From Flavobacteriales bacterium (GTDB taxonomy: Bacteria > Bacteroidota > Bacteroidia > Flavobacteriales_G > Salibacteraceae), in NCBI GenBank assembly GCA_018660685.1, contig JABJJW010000002.1:1-64000 (forward strand): DNA of 64,000 bases. The letters run 5' to 3'. This document shows, piece after piece, positions 7,238-16,194 of this stretch (the stretch's first letter is position 1; each line of letters starts with the position of its first letter). The position numbers and the translations under genes are program-made. Below the pieces are notes generated by a model that was given only the letters and a program-made list of their open reading frames with translations, was not told the DNA's origin and did not search any database.

Positions 7238-9262
7238 TTATCTAATTCCACTTCCAGACTTGACGGCTTCATCAGGACTTACAAAAACCAATTTGCCACT
7301 TTCATCTTCTGCCATCAAAATCATCCCTTGACTTTCAATTCCTCGGATTTTTCGGGGTTGGAGGTTGGTTAGGACTGACACTTGTTTTCCAATAATTTCT
7401 TCTGAGCTGAAATGCTCTGCAATACCGGATAATATGGTCCTTACCTCACTGCCTATTTCGACCTGAAGCTGAAGGAGCTTGTCTGCATTCTCAACTTTTT
7501 CGGCTGATTTGATTGTGCCGACTTTGAGATCGAGCTTTGTAAAATCATCAAATGATATCATAGGTTTTTCTTCGGCTTTTGGTTCTTCATCCTTCTTCAG
7601 CTTGGCGACTTGTATGTCAATTTCTTCATCTTCAAGCTTCTTAAAAAGAAGGGTCGGCGAAATGATTTCGTGGCCATCCAAAAACCCTTTGAAGATTGGA
7701 TCAATCGCAAGCATCTCTCTGATATTTCGAGAGGCGTCTGGTAGAAATGCTTCGAATGCTGGGGCGAGATACGCACATATGTTGAGCGCGTTAAACATGA
7801 TCTCCTTCACCGCATCAGGGTCCGACTTTTGAAGCTTCCACGGCTCTGTATCTGCCAGATACTTATTCCCAAATCGAGCAAGATTCATCGCTTCAGCCAA
7901 AGCATCTCGGAACTTGAAGTTTTCTATGTGCCGCTCGGATTGTGTCAGGTGCTTCTGACAAGTTTCAACGATGTCAGGATCGACATTTCCAAACGGCACA
8001 ACTCCATCGTAGTACTTGTTTGTCAAAACAACCACCCGATTTACAAAGTTTCCTAGAATCGCGACAAGCTCATTGTTGACACGTGCTTGGTAGTCTTTCC
8101 ATGTAAACTCACTGTCTTTCGATTCGGGCGCAATAGAGGTCAATACAAATCTCAATTCATCAACACGTTCCGGAAAATCATCCAAGTATTCATGAAGCCA
8201 AACAGCGTGATTTCTAGAAGTTGAAATTTTGTCTCCTTCAAGGTTCAGAAACTCATTGGCCGGAACATTCGTCGGAAGGTTATACTCACCATGCATTTTC
8301 AGCAGAATCGGAAAAATGATGCAATGAAAAACGATGTTGTCCTTGCCGATGAAATGAACCATTTCGGTGTCATCATCTTGCCACCAACGTTTCCAATCAT
8401 CTGGATTGTCTTGTTCGATTGCCCACTGCTTAGTAGCAGAAACATATCCGATTGGAGCATCCAACCAGACGTAGAGTACTTTTCCATCAGCGCCTTCGAG
8501 CGGAACAGGAACGCCCCAATCGAGGTCGCGGGTCATTGCCCGATCACCTAGTCCGCCTTCAATCCAACTCAAACACTGACCAACAACGTGCTTTTTCCAA
8601 GTTTTGGCATCATGATGTGCGACGCCTTCTAAATTTCCATTTCGAATAAAGTCCTCAACCCATTCGCTATGGTCGCCCATGGGTAAATAGAAATGCCACG
8701 TTTCGCGCATTTCAGGCTTTGCTCCACTGAGTGTAGAATGAGGATTAATGAGTTCGGATGGACTTAACGCCTTGCCGCAATTCTCACATTGATCGCCATA
8801 AGCTCGATCACTGCTGCAGTTTGGGCAAGTTCCAACGATGAAGCGATCGGCCAGAAACTGCTTGGCCTCTGCGTCATACATCTGCTGGTTTTCGACCTTT
8901 TTGAACACGCCTTTTTCGTGAAGGTTTAAGAAGAATTCTTGAGATGTTTGATGATGTAAATCAGCAGATGTTCGATGGTAAACATCGAAATCGATTCCAA
9001 AATCCTGAAATGCCTTTTTATTGAGCTCGTGAAACTGATCTACAATGGCTTTTGGAGTCGTCTTATCCTTAATGGCCTTCATGGAGATGGCCGCTCCATG
9101 TTCGTCCGAGCCACAAACGTAGAGCACGTTTTCATGACCGTACTTAGCACGCAAATGCTTCACATATATATCTGCAGGCAAATATGCTCCTGCAATATGA
9201 CCAATGTGTAACGGTCCATTTGCATAGGGTAGAGCGGAAGTAACAAGGTGACGTTTAGGCAT
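7238..9262 (-). CDS. metG: Methionyl-tRNA synthetase
   Basis: A 674-residue enzyme that charges tRNA-Met. The class I signature HIGH is at residues 19-22 after YANGPL. A zinc-knuckle insertion with CPNC and CENC lies near 146-165. The KMSKS loop appears as KISTS near residue 347. An anticodon-binding helical domain follows, and a C-terminal OB-fold tRNA-binding domain (from about 570: FTKLDLKVGTIKSAE) makes the long dimeric form of the enzyme. The length fits that form. It is the first gene of an apparent pair with the PNGase-like gene. A perfect -7 box lies upstream at 9288-9295. Confidence 0.97.
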   Translation of the reverse strand: MPKRHLVTSALPYANGPLHIGHIAGAYLPADIYVKHLRAKYGHENVLYVCGSDEHGAAISMKAIKDKTTPKAIVDQFHELNKKAFQDFGIDFDVYHRTSADLHHQTSQEFFLNLHEKGVFKKVENQQMYDAEAKQFLADRFIVGTCPNCSSDRAYGDQCENCGKALSPSELINPHSTLSGAKPEMRETWHFYLPMGDHSEWVEDFIRNGNLEGVAHHDAKTWKKHVVGQCLSWIEGGLGDRAMTRDLDWGVPVPLEGADGKVLYVWLDAPIGYVSATKQWAIEQDNPDDWKRWWQDDDTEMVHFIGKDNIVFHCIIFPILLKMHGEYNLPTNVPANEFLNLEGDKISTSRNHAVWLHEYLDDFPERVDELRFVLTSIAPESKDSEFTWKDYQARVNNELVAILGNFVNRVVVLTNKYYDGVVPFGNVDPDIVETCQKHLTQSERHIENFKFRDALAEAMNLARFGNKYLADTEPWKLQKSDPDAVKEIMFNALNICAYLAPAFEAFLPDASRNIREMLAIDPIFKGFLDGHEIISPTLLFKKLEDEEIDIQVAKLKKDEEPKAEEKPMISFDDFTKLDLKVGTIKSAEKVENADKLLQLQVEIGSEVRTILSGIAEHFSSEEIIGKQVSVLTNLQPRKIRGIESQGMILMAEDESGKLVFVSPDEAVKSGSGIR

Positions 9263-9287
9263 TTTTATCCTCTGCTTTCGAAGAGGG

Positions 9288-9295
9288 CAAAAGTA
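9288..9295 (-). promoter_or_regulatory. -7 box TACTTTTG for metG
   Basis: A perfect TAnnTTTG match on the minus strand, ending 25 bases before the metG ATG. A TTG on that strand (9322-9324) lies 26 bases upstream, slightly beyond the usual spacing. Confidence 0.5.
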
Positions 9296-9311
9296 GTAAT
9301 ACCTTAGTCCT

Positions 9312-10211
9312 GTGAAACGGCCAAACTATCTGAAAACAGGAGACAAAATTGCCATTGTGGCTTCGGCCAAGAAAATCGAAGATGGTCAAATTAACGGCGC
9401 TCTTAAACAGATTGAGTCGTGGGGATTGGAAGTGGTTTTGGGATCGTCGATTCACCGATCTGACAGACAGTTTGCCGGAACCGATGAAGAGCGGATTGCG
9501 GATTTGCAGAAAGCACTTGATAATCCAGAAATCAAAGCGGTGATTTTTGCTCGTGGTGGATACGGTACAGCTCGAATCATTGATCAAGTTGATTGGAACC
9601 AGTTCAAAAAGAACCCCAAATGGCTTTGCGGGTTTAGTGATTTGACAGTATTGCACTCACATGTTAATCGAAACTTAGGGATCGAAACACTCCATTCTTC
9701 TATGCCAATATTCTTCGCCGAAGGTGCAGCCAACAAAGGGAGTGAGTCCCTGAAAAAAGCCCTTTTTGGTCAGCTTGAAGGCCTAGTATGGGAATCTCAT
9801 TCCCTGAATCGTCCAGGGCATACTGAGGCAATTATTGTTGGAGGAAATTTGGCTGTTCTTCATTCCATTTCAGGAAGTAACAGCGAACCAGAATATTCTG
9901 GTAAAATCCTGTTTTTAGAAGATCTTACGGAATACCTGTACCATCTCGATCGGACGATGATGTTCATGAAGCGCGCAGGGCATTTGGAAAACCTATCCGG
10001 ATTGGTTGTCGGCCAATTCACTGAGATGATGGACAATCCCATTCCATTTGGAAAGACAGTAGAAGAGATTATTCTCGAGGCTGTCTCAGATTATGACTAC
10101 CCAGTTGCATTCAATGCACCGATCGGTCATGTGGAAAATAACCAAGCTGTTTATTCAGGAAGAATTGGGGCTTTGATTGTTAGTGACGAGGGAGCCAGAC
10201 TGGACTACTAA
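9312..10211 (+). CDS. LD-carboxypeptidase (peptidase family S66)
   Basis: A 299-residue protein of the LdcA/MccF family. It cuts the bond between the L- and D-amino acids of murein tetrapeptides during cell-wall recycling. Motifs: ARGGYGTARI near 76-85; the nucleophile motif GFSD with Ser109; an acidic LFLEDLTEYLYHLDR segment near 197-211 that should hold the catalytic Glu; and PIGHVENN near 270 with the catalytic His. There is no signal peptide, as expected for a cytoplasmic enzyme. The start is GTG at 9312, chosen because the N-terminus MKRPNYLKTGDKIAIVA matches the family start. It diverges from metG with only 49 bp between them. Confidence 0.9.
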   Translation: MKRPNYLKTGDKIAIVASAKKIEDGQINGALKQIESWGLEVVLGSSIHRSDRQFAGTDEERIADLQKALDNPEIKAVIFARGGYGTARIIDQVDWNQFKKNPKWLCGFSDLTVLHSHVNRNLGIETLHSSMPIFFAEGAANKGSESLKKALFGQLEGLVWESHSLNRPGHTEAIIVGGNLAVLHSISGSNSEPEYSGKILFLEDLTEYLYHLDRTMMFMKRAGHLENLSGLVVGQFTEMMDNPIPFGKTVEEIILEAVSDYDYPVAFNAPIGHVENNQAVYSGRIGALIVSDEGARLDY

Positions 10212-10236
10212 TAGCCAAAGATTCTTAATCATTTTT

Positions 10237-10263
10237 TTGGAGGTAGAAAGGGTTTTACTTTTC
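10237..10263 (+). promoter_or_regulatory. Candidate promoter of the YraN gene
   Basis: TTTG (ending 10239), a 16-base spacer, then TACTTTTC (10256-10263), one mismatch from TAnnTTTG. It ends 21 bases before the ATG. Weaker than the perfect boxes listed elsewhere. Confidence 0.35.
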
Positions 10264-10284
10264 TTGAAAATCCAACTATAACCC

Positions 10285-10608
10285 ATGGCTGATCACAACG
10301 ACTTAGGAGATTTAGGCGAGGATTTGGCTGTTTCACATCTCATGAAATCAGGCTACTCCATCCTTGATCGAAATTGGAGATATGGTCGGGAAGAGATTGA
10401 CATCATTGCGCTGAAAGATAATGACCTCGCAATCGTCGAGGTGAAGACAAGAGCCTCAGACTACTTTGGAAATCCAGAAGAGTTTGTGAGCAGAAAGAAA
10501 CAAGCTCATTTGATCAGGGCGGCAAACGCATACGTTCAGCGGAATGATCTAGATGTTGAAGTGAGGTTTGATGTGGTTGGCATCATCCTAAACCAGGATG
10601 CCCAGTGA
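10285..10608 (+). CDS. YraN family protein (UPF0102, endonuclease-like fold)
   Basis: A 107-residue cytoplasmic protein of the UPF0102/YraN family, which has the restriction-endonuclease-like fold but no settled function. The family core is intact: GEDLAVSHLMKSGY near 11-24, then EIDIIA with Asp39, then AIVEVKTRA with Glu52 and Lys54, the D-x12-ExK pattern. Length is normal for the family (about 110-120). It stands alone between the LD-carboxypeptidase and the convergent DUF2279 gene. It is not related in sequence to the nuclease-like protein at 937 beyond the shared fold pattern. Confidence 0.85.
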   Translation: MADHNDLGDLGEDLAVSHLMKSGYSILDRNWRYGREEIDIIALKDNDLAIVEVKTRASDYFGNPEEFVSRKKQAHLIRAANAYVQRNDLDVEVRFDVVGIILNQDAQ

Positions 10609-10648
10609 CTCGAGCACATTGAAGGGGCATTTCAGCCCACTTGGTGAG

Positions 10649-11602
10649 CTAGAAGTAAATAGCATGGCCTCGCAGACCATTGTGTGAATTGATCTCAAGC
10701 GCCGGGAACGGAAATTTAACAAGACCAAAGACAGGTTTCACCCATGTTAAATAGGGTGGAAGATCCACATGTGACAAATCAATGTCCAACGACAATAGGT
10801 ATTGACGTTGACGGATCAGCGGAGAGGTGTATGGAAGTTCTTCAATGGATTGTCCCGCGACGGTGATGACGTCCCAAGAGTTCGATTCTGCACCAAGCAT
10901 ATTGTCGACACTGTAACCAACAGCGATGTTCAACCACTTCGGAAATCGATCAGGCTTACCTACAAGAGACCAAACATTGGCACTTAGCCAATATGTCTGA
11001 CCATTATAGTCTTTGAGCCATTGCTCGAAAACGGATTTCCCATAGAGCGTCCTAGCACGAGATCCCTCAAACCAAGGAGCATTGGTTAATCCACTTTGCC
11101 AAAATGAAAATTTGGTAATGATTCGTTGCTCACCCCACGCCTTCTGCTGTGCCCAGAATAGTCCTGACCCAACGGTGTTTGCCGCTTGGTCATACCAACT
11201 AAAACCCCAACCGCTCGAAAAGCCGTCCATGACTTCAAACGTGGTTTGAAATCCGTAGCTCATAATCAAGGCTTGATTCCGAGCCCGTTTTTCTGTCATT
11301 CCTGCCCAGCGGTTCATTTTGTAAAGAATCCAGCCTTCTTGATACGTCGCCGCCACATGACCAACCTTATCCATTTGCATCCAACCGGGCCAATCATTAA
11401 AAAAGTGAAAAGGTTCCTGGTCATATTGACTGTACCACGCCATGTACAATCCTGCTTGAGACCCAAGCCACAGACAGCTTTGACCGATTGTCAAGAAATT
11501 CGCACGTTGCTTATTCAGCGTGTCGCTGGGTTCATGCCATTTCTGAGCAGACCCGGACGTCGACATAAAAATGAGGCTATATACGACGACCAACCAGCGC
11601 AT
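10649..11602 (-). CDS. DUF2279 family envelope protein
   Basis: About 317 residues from the ATG at 11602; an upstream in-frame ATG at 11623 would put seven residues in front of the signal peptide and is less likely. The signal peptide is MRWLVVVYSLIFMSTSGSAQ. The family core DKVGHVAATYQEGWILY, followed by WAGM and a GFQTTFEVMDGFSSGWGFSW segment, places it in DUF2279 (YfiM-like, predicted periplasmic or membrane-associated protein). The C-terminal half is Trp-rich and beta-strand-like. The gene overlaps the stop of the methyltransferase upstream by 26 bp, suggesting coupling. Function is unknown. Confidence 0.75.
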   Translation of the reverse strand: MRWLVVVYSLIFMSTSGSAQKWHEPSDTLNKQRANFLTIGQSCLWLGSQAGLYMAWYSQYDQEPFHFFNDWPGWMQMDKVGHVAATYQEGWILYKMNRWAGMTEKRARNQALIMSYGFQTTFEVMDGFSSGWGFSWYDQAANTVGSGLFWAQQKAWGEQRIITKFSFWQSGLTNAPWFEGSRARTLYGKSVFEQWLKDYNGQTYWLSANVWSLVGKPDRFPKWLNIAVGYSVDNMLGAESNSWDVITVAGQSIEELPYTSPLIRQRQYLLSLDIDLSHVDLPPYLTWVKPVFGLVKFPFPALEINSHNGLRGHAIYF

Positions 11603-12248
11603 AGTAATTGAATATAAAGCCATTCTTGATCAGGATACTTCGCTCAACCTTGATTCCTTCATTCATCAATTGAGATTGATACTCGTCAAGATCAAATTGG
11701 TGTGGGTGCAGAATGTCAAATGGGAGAATTTTAAAAAGTCCCTTGAACAATTTGAAGTTGTGACAGTCAATGCTGACTATCATTCTTCCTCCAGGTTTAA
11801 GTGACTCACCTAGATTATGCAAGGCTTTGCTCATATCCTTCACATGATTGATTGCGTTGAGGCAAAAGATAAAGTCAAAATGTTCAATCATGAAATAATC
11901 TTCAATTCCCAGTGGTTTGAACGTGATGCGCTCCTTATATTCTTCTGAAGGAAGGTTAAGATCATTCTCGTATTTCTCGAGCAGCGGATCGATTGCTGTT
12001 ACATCGGCTTCGTTCAAAATCATGAAGACACCTGCTGGTCCACACCCGGCATCGAGAGTCCTTCCTTCGATTTTTGGAAGATTCAGTTGAGCCACAAAAT
12101 CCTGCCAGTATGCTTTCTTCCATGAAAGGTATTCTTCCAGGTTACGATTTCTCAAATAGCGTTTCCACCATCTCAATTCTAGCCGCTGGGCAATCTTCCA
12201 TCGCATTACCCCAAATGTAGTCCTGAATATTGACCAGATTAATCGCAT
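11577..12248 (-). CDS. Class I SAM-dependent methyltransferase
   Basis: A 223-residue protein. Motif I is LDAGCGPAG (about 65-73), the glycine-rich loop for S-adenosylmethionine. An acidic VTAIDPLLEKYE follows (motif II). FDFIFCLNAINHV and LKPGGRMIVSID are motifs IV and V of the Methyltransf_11 group. Residues 1-40 are Arg/Trp-rich and may bind membrane or nucleic acid. The substrate cannot be told; relatives act on small molecules, lipids or quinones. It starts divergently from rluB, with 25 bp between the start codons, and runs into the DUF2279 gene with a 26-bp overlap. Confidence 0.8.
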   Translation of the reverse strand: MRLIWSIFRTTFGVMRWKIAQRLELRWWKRYLRNRNLEEYLSWKKAYWQDFVAQLNLPKIEGRTLDAGCGPAGVFMILNEADVTAIDPLLEKYENDLNLPSEEYKERITFKPLGIEDYFMIEHFDFIFCLNAINHVKDMSKALHNLGESLKPGGRMIVSIDCHNFKLFKGLFKILPFDILHPHQFDLDEYQSQLMNEGIKVERSILIKNGFIFNYYALVGRRI

Positions 12249-12256
12249 TACCTTTG
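12230..12256 (+). promoter_or_regulatory. Promoter of rluB (TTG-N16-TACCTTTG)
   Basis: TTG at 12230-12232, a 16-base spacer, then a perfect -7 box TACCTTTG at 12249-12256, ending 17 bases before the rluB ATG. It overlaps the first codons of the divergent methyltransferase gene, so transcription of the two may interfere. Confidence 0.55.
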
Positions 12257-12273
12257 CACTTCAAGAATTTATC

Positions 12274-13338
12274 ATGGCTAAGAAGAGTACTTGGGAGAAG
12301 CGGGCGAAAAAGGTGCAGAAGGAAGAGTATATCGTCCTAGGCGGAACTACCAAAAAGAAGAAGAATAGCGGTGGATCCCCGACAAAGTCGGAGGACGAAA
12401 GAAAACCGCGAACTAGAGGTGGCAAATCTTTAGGAGGAAAAAAATTCAAAGACGGTTTTAAATCTCGTGAGTCTACCGAAGAAAGAGATGAGCGCGGAGA
12501 CAAATTCAAAGGCAAGGGCAACGCTAACAAAGAGTTCAGGCAAGGAGATAAGAAGAAATCCTATAAGAAGTTTACCAAGGATGAGCGTTTTACAGGATTT
12601 GAGAAAAAGGAGCCAGCACCACAAGATGGGGCGGTCCGGATCAATAAATATCTGAGTATGGCAGGGATTGCCAGTCGCAGAGAAGCCGACAAGTTCATAG
12701 AGCAAGGAATGGTTTCTATCAACGGCAAGGTCGTAACGGAATTGGGAACGAAGGTTCAACCAACCGATACGGTTGAATATGCTGGTGAACGTGTCAAAGC
12801 TGAGGCCATCAGATATTTGCTGCTCAACAAACCGAAAGACTGCATCACAACGTTGAGTGATGAACGGGGACGAAGTACCGTAATTGGCCTAGTCAAAAAT
12901 GCATGCAAGGAACGAGTCTATCCTGTTGGTCGATTGGATAGAAATACTACAGGCCTACTCCTGCTGACGAATGACGGCGACTTGGCCGACAAGCTTGCTC
13001 ATCCTAGTAACAATGTGAGGAAAGTATATCACGTGATTACCGATAAGAATGTGAGCATTTCAGATCTTAAAAAACTGGAAACTGGAGTTGAACTTGATGA
13101 TGGAATGGCGAAGGCCGACGCAGCCCTTTTTGCTGGAGATGGTTCGGTTCGAAACGAAGTTGGATTGGAAATTCACTCCGGAAGAAATAGAGTTGTTAGA
13201 CGCATGTTCGAGACCCTAGGATACAAGGTTACTAGGCTTGATCGTGCAGCATTTGCAGGACTTAGTAAGAAAGGTCTTCCACGTGGAAGGTGGAGATTTC
13301 TGACCGAAAAGGAAGTTGGATATCTCAAGATGCTATAA
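12274..13338 (+). CDS. rluB: Ribosomal pseudouridine synthase, RsuA/RluB family
   Basis: A 354-residue enzyme that converts a uridine in ribosomal RNA to pseudouridine. Residues 1-110 are an unusual Lys/Arg/Gly-rich low-complexity tail (KKKKNSGG, GGKSLGGKKFK, GDKKKSYKKF). An S4 RNA-binding domain follows (about 116-165, RINKYLSMAGIASRREADKF). The catalytic domain has GRLDRNTTGLLLLT with catalytic Asp222 and RNRVVRRMFETLGYKV near the end. The basic tail is common in Bacteroidota homologues and probably holds rRNA. Whether the target is the RluB, RluE/F or RsuA site cannot be read from sequence; the RluB name is by family. Confidence 0.85.
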   Translation: MAKKSTWEKRAKKVQKEEYIVLGGTTKKKKNSGGSPTKSEDERKPRTRGGKSLGGKKFKDGFKSRESTEERDERGDKFKGKGNANKEFRQGDKKKSYKKFTKDERFTGFEKKEPAPQDGAVRINKYLSMAGIASRREADKFIEQGMVSINGKVVTELGTKVQPTDTVEYAGERVKAEAIRYLLLNKPKDCITTLSDERGRSTVIGLVKNACKERVYPVGRLDRNTTGLLLLTNDGDLADKLAHPSNNVRKVYHVITDKNVSISDLKKLETGVELDDGMAKADAALFAGDGSVRNEVGLEIHSGRNRVVRRMFETLGYKVTRLDRAAFAGLSKKGLPRGRWRFLTEKEVGYLKML

Positions 13339-13438
13339 GCTAAGAAAGCCACGTTCATAAATCCCACTCAAGCTTCTTAATTAGACTACCTCCAAGCGTA
13401 GCTTCGAATATTCGGCGAATTGTTCCGTTTTATTCAAG

Positions 13439-16129
13439 ATGCGCAAATTCATCACATGGTTTTTTGGGTTAACTGCTCTCCTAATTCTAGGAGCAGTAGG
13501 TGCATACTATTTGGCTAAAAAGTATGAGGAGCCAGTTCGTAACTACATTGTTGGAGAAGTCAATAAACGACTCCAATCCCCAGTCCATGTCTCGGACATC
13601 AACTTTTCATTTCTCGAGAGATTTCCGTCAGCTTCATTGGTCATGGATAGTGTATGGGCAGAGGAAAACATTATAAAGATTGGAGATCCTGATACACTCT
13701 TTTTCTTCTCCAAGGTTTATTTGAACCTGAATGTATTTGACATCATCGATGGCCAATACAAAATCAACGAGATCGAAACTCGAGATGGTTTCATGAACCT
13801 ATTTGTGGATGAGAAAGGCTACGACAATTTTCACATCTGGGTTAAAAACCAGGATACGACAGGCTTTCTTCTGGAACTCGACAAAGTGCATGTCGAAAAC
13901 ACATTTCTGTCTTACCGGAACCTCAGTCGTGAACAGGAGTACTTCATGCTTGCGGATGATGTAGACTTTAAAGGACGGTTCTCGGATGAGAGTTACACCA
14001 TGTCTGTTGCGGGTGATGGTTTTGTGACCGACATCGTCATTAAGGGAACAAGCTATCTGCGCAACCGAGTTGTCAATGTGAGAACTGAAATGGACATCAT
14101 CAATTCTGAAGAGCACTATGTATTTCGTGAAGGGGAACTAAAAATTGATAATCTGCTCGAGTTTGAAGTGACAGGGGAGCTCAAAGGACAAGGAGCAGAC
14201 TTGCATGTCATTGGTCATGACTTGGACATCATCAAGTCTTTGGCTCTAATTCCCCAAGAAAGTCGCACAAGTTTAGATGCGTATTCGAGTTCTGGAACGC
14301 TGAGCTTTGAGTGTAATTTGGAAGGGGCATTTGGTAGGACAACCAATCCCAGTTTTCAGGCTAACTTTTCGGTTAACAATGCTTCGATTTCCAAAGAGGG
14401 AACGAACTGGAAGCTTAGCAACCTAACTGGATCTGGATCCATAGATAACGGTAGTAAGAGGAATTTCGCCACTTCCTCTGTTTCTGTTTCTGACCTCAAC
14501 GGCCAACTTAATGGCGACGCATTTACCACCTCATTTACCTATCGAAATTTCACCCAGCCTGAGTTGAGCGGCGATATTAACCTTCGAACAGACATTGGTG
14601 CTACGAAGGAGTTTTTTGGAATTGAGTGGATTGAGCAAGGTTCTGGAATGTTGACGCTGGATGCCAGCATATCAACGATTCTCCAAAACCCAGATAAACC
14701 TGAGGCTCGTGATTTTCTTAATTCTCAAGCAAGTGGTACCATATCAATTCGTGATGCTACTATGAAGTTGAAAGACGATGTGAGGAACTACTCCATTGAC
14801 AGCGCCAAGTTGATCATCGTGAATAACGCATTGGATATCCAATACTACAGTGGGAAAATTAATTCTTGCCAGATGGATCTTCAAGGAAGGGCGACTGGTT
14901 TTCTCGATTATTTCTTCAGTGAGAATGGGAAAGTCCAGGTGAATGGGTCAATTCAAGCAGGCGACATAAATCTGGAGGAATTGTTCCCAACTCGGAATAA
15001 AGCATCAGCAGAAGAGTCGAGTGTGGTGGTTGCATTTCCTTCTCGGGCGAGTTGGAACCTTGATTTTGAAGCCGAGACTTTCAAGAATGGCAAATTGGTA
15101 GCAACCGACGTTGTAGGTCAGCTAAGAATGAGCTCTTTCAAAGTTGAAGCCGTAAACCTCGAGTTTAATAGTCAAAGAGGAGAGGTGAAAGGAAAGGCTG
15201 GATTGTATCGTTTCTCTGATAATCAATATGGATTGAAGACGGAATTCCTGACAAATCAGGTCGACGCCAAAGAACTGTTTAAGACCTTCAATAACTTTGA
15301 TCAGGAGTATGTCATATCAGAAGTGTTGGAGGGTAAGTTAGATGCTGAAATCAGATTCCAGTCATTCTGTGATTCCTTGTTCAACATTGATAAACAAAGC
15401 ATTGTATGTTCGGCAGATCTGTTGATTACAGAGGGTGAGCTCATTGGATTTTCTCCCCTCATCGATGTCGCTGGGAAAATCAGGAAGCGAAAACTGATTA
15501 GCCTATTTGTGGCGGAGGATGAATTGACAAACCGCCTTCAACATATAGAGTTTGACTCCTTGACGAATCAGATCAGCATCAGAGATGGTGTAATTTCCAT
15601 TCCTCAAATGGCCGTGCGTTCATCTGCCATTGACATCAACATAAGTGGGACACATTCGTTTGAAGATGAAATCAACTATGAACTGGATTTTGCCTTGAGT
15701 GAAATTTTGGAGTTAAAAAATCGAAAGGAACCGTACAACGAGTATGTTCAGAGAGATTCAAAGGGCAATACGAGGATCTATTTGACGGTGAAGGGAACTG
15801 TTGATGACTTCGATGTTGATCTCAAAAAATCCGAATTGAGGAAGTCTGTTCAGGATCAAATCTCTACTGAAACCAAAACCGTGAAAGGCCTGTTGAATGA
15901 GGAATTCGGAATATTTGACAATGATTCAATTCTTCACGTTGAAGAAGAGCCGACGGAATTAAAAATTGAATTTAACCCCGAGGCCGGAACGGAAGCGGCC
16001 GATGATACTCTAACGAAAGACGCTGCAAGCCCGACTGAAGAGAAGAAGCTTCTAAATCGATTAATAAAGAAGACCGAATCGGATAAGAAAAAACTGAAGG
16101 ACGGAGATTTTGAGGACGATGACTTCTAA
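13439..16129 (+). CDS. AsmA-like envelope protein
   Basis: An 896-residue protein with one N-terminal membrane anchor (residues 7-26). A long beta-rich periplasmic body follows, typical of the AsmA/TamB-like superfamily, whose members form hydrophobic grooves that move phospholipids between the membranes. The opening YVxxxVNKRLQSPVHVSDINFSFLERFPSASLVMDSVW is the usual AsmA entry region: an amphipathic stretch, then 'the last residues of a strand before a Pro-Ser'. The C-terminus (about 830-896) is a charged Lys/Asp/Glu tail. It is a single gene between rluB and a sensor kinase. The lipid-transport role is inferred from the family. Confidence 0.75.
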   Translation: MRKFITWFFGLTALLILGAVGAYYLAKKYEEPVRNYIVGEVNKRLQSPVHVSDINFSFLERFPSASLVMDSVWAEENIIKIGDPDTLFFFSKVYLNLNVFDIIDGQYKINEIETRDGFMNLFVDEKGYDNFHIWVKNQDTTGFLLELDKVHVENTFLSYRNLSREQEYFMLADDVDFKGRFSDESYTMSVAGDGFVTDIVIKGTSYLRNRVVNVRTEMDIINSEEHYVFREGELKIDNLLEFEVTGELKGQGADLHVIGHDLDIIKSLALIPQESRTSLDAYSSSGTLSFECNLEGAFGRTTNPSFQANFSVNNASISKEGTNWKLSNLTGSGSIDNGSKRNFATSSVSVSDLNGQLNGDAFTTSFTYRNFTQPELSGDINLRTDIGATKEFFGIEWIEQGSGMLTLDASISTILQNPDKPEARDFLNSQASGTISIRDATMKLKDDVRNYSIDSAKLIIVNNALDIQYYSGKINSCQMDLQGRATGFLDYFFSENGKVQVNGSIQAGDINLEELFPTRNKASAEESSVVVAFPSRASWNLDFEAETFKNGKLVATDVVGQLRMSSFKVEAVNLEFNSQRGEVKGKAGLYRFSDNQYGLKTEFLTNQVDAKELFKTFNNFDQEYVISEVLEGKLDAEIRFQSFCDSLFNIDKQSIVCSADLLITEGELIGFSPLIDVAGKIRKRKLISLFVAEDELTNRLQHIEFDSLTNQISIRDGVISIPQMAVRSSAIDINISGTHSFEDEINYELDFALSEILELKNRKEPYNEYVQRDSKGNTRIYLTVKGTVDDFDVDLKKSELRKSVQDQISTETKTVKGLLNEEFGIFDNDSILHVEEEPTELKIEFNPEAGTEAADDTLTKDAASPTEEKKLLNRLIKKTESDKKKLKDGDFEDDDF

Positions 16130-16194
16130 GCTCGATTTCCGAATAATCCATAATTCAGTGAAAGCCCATAACTTGCAATCAGTATAATTGATTC

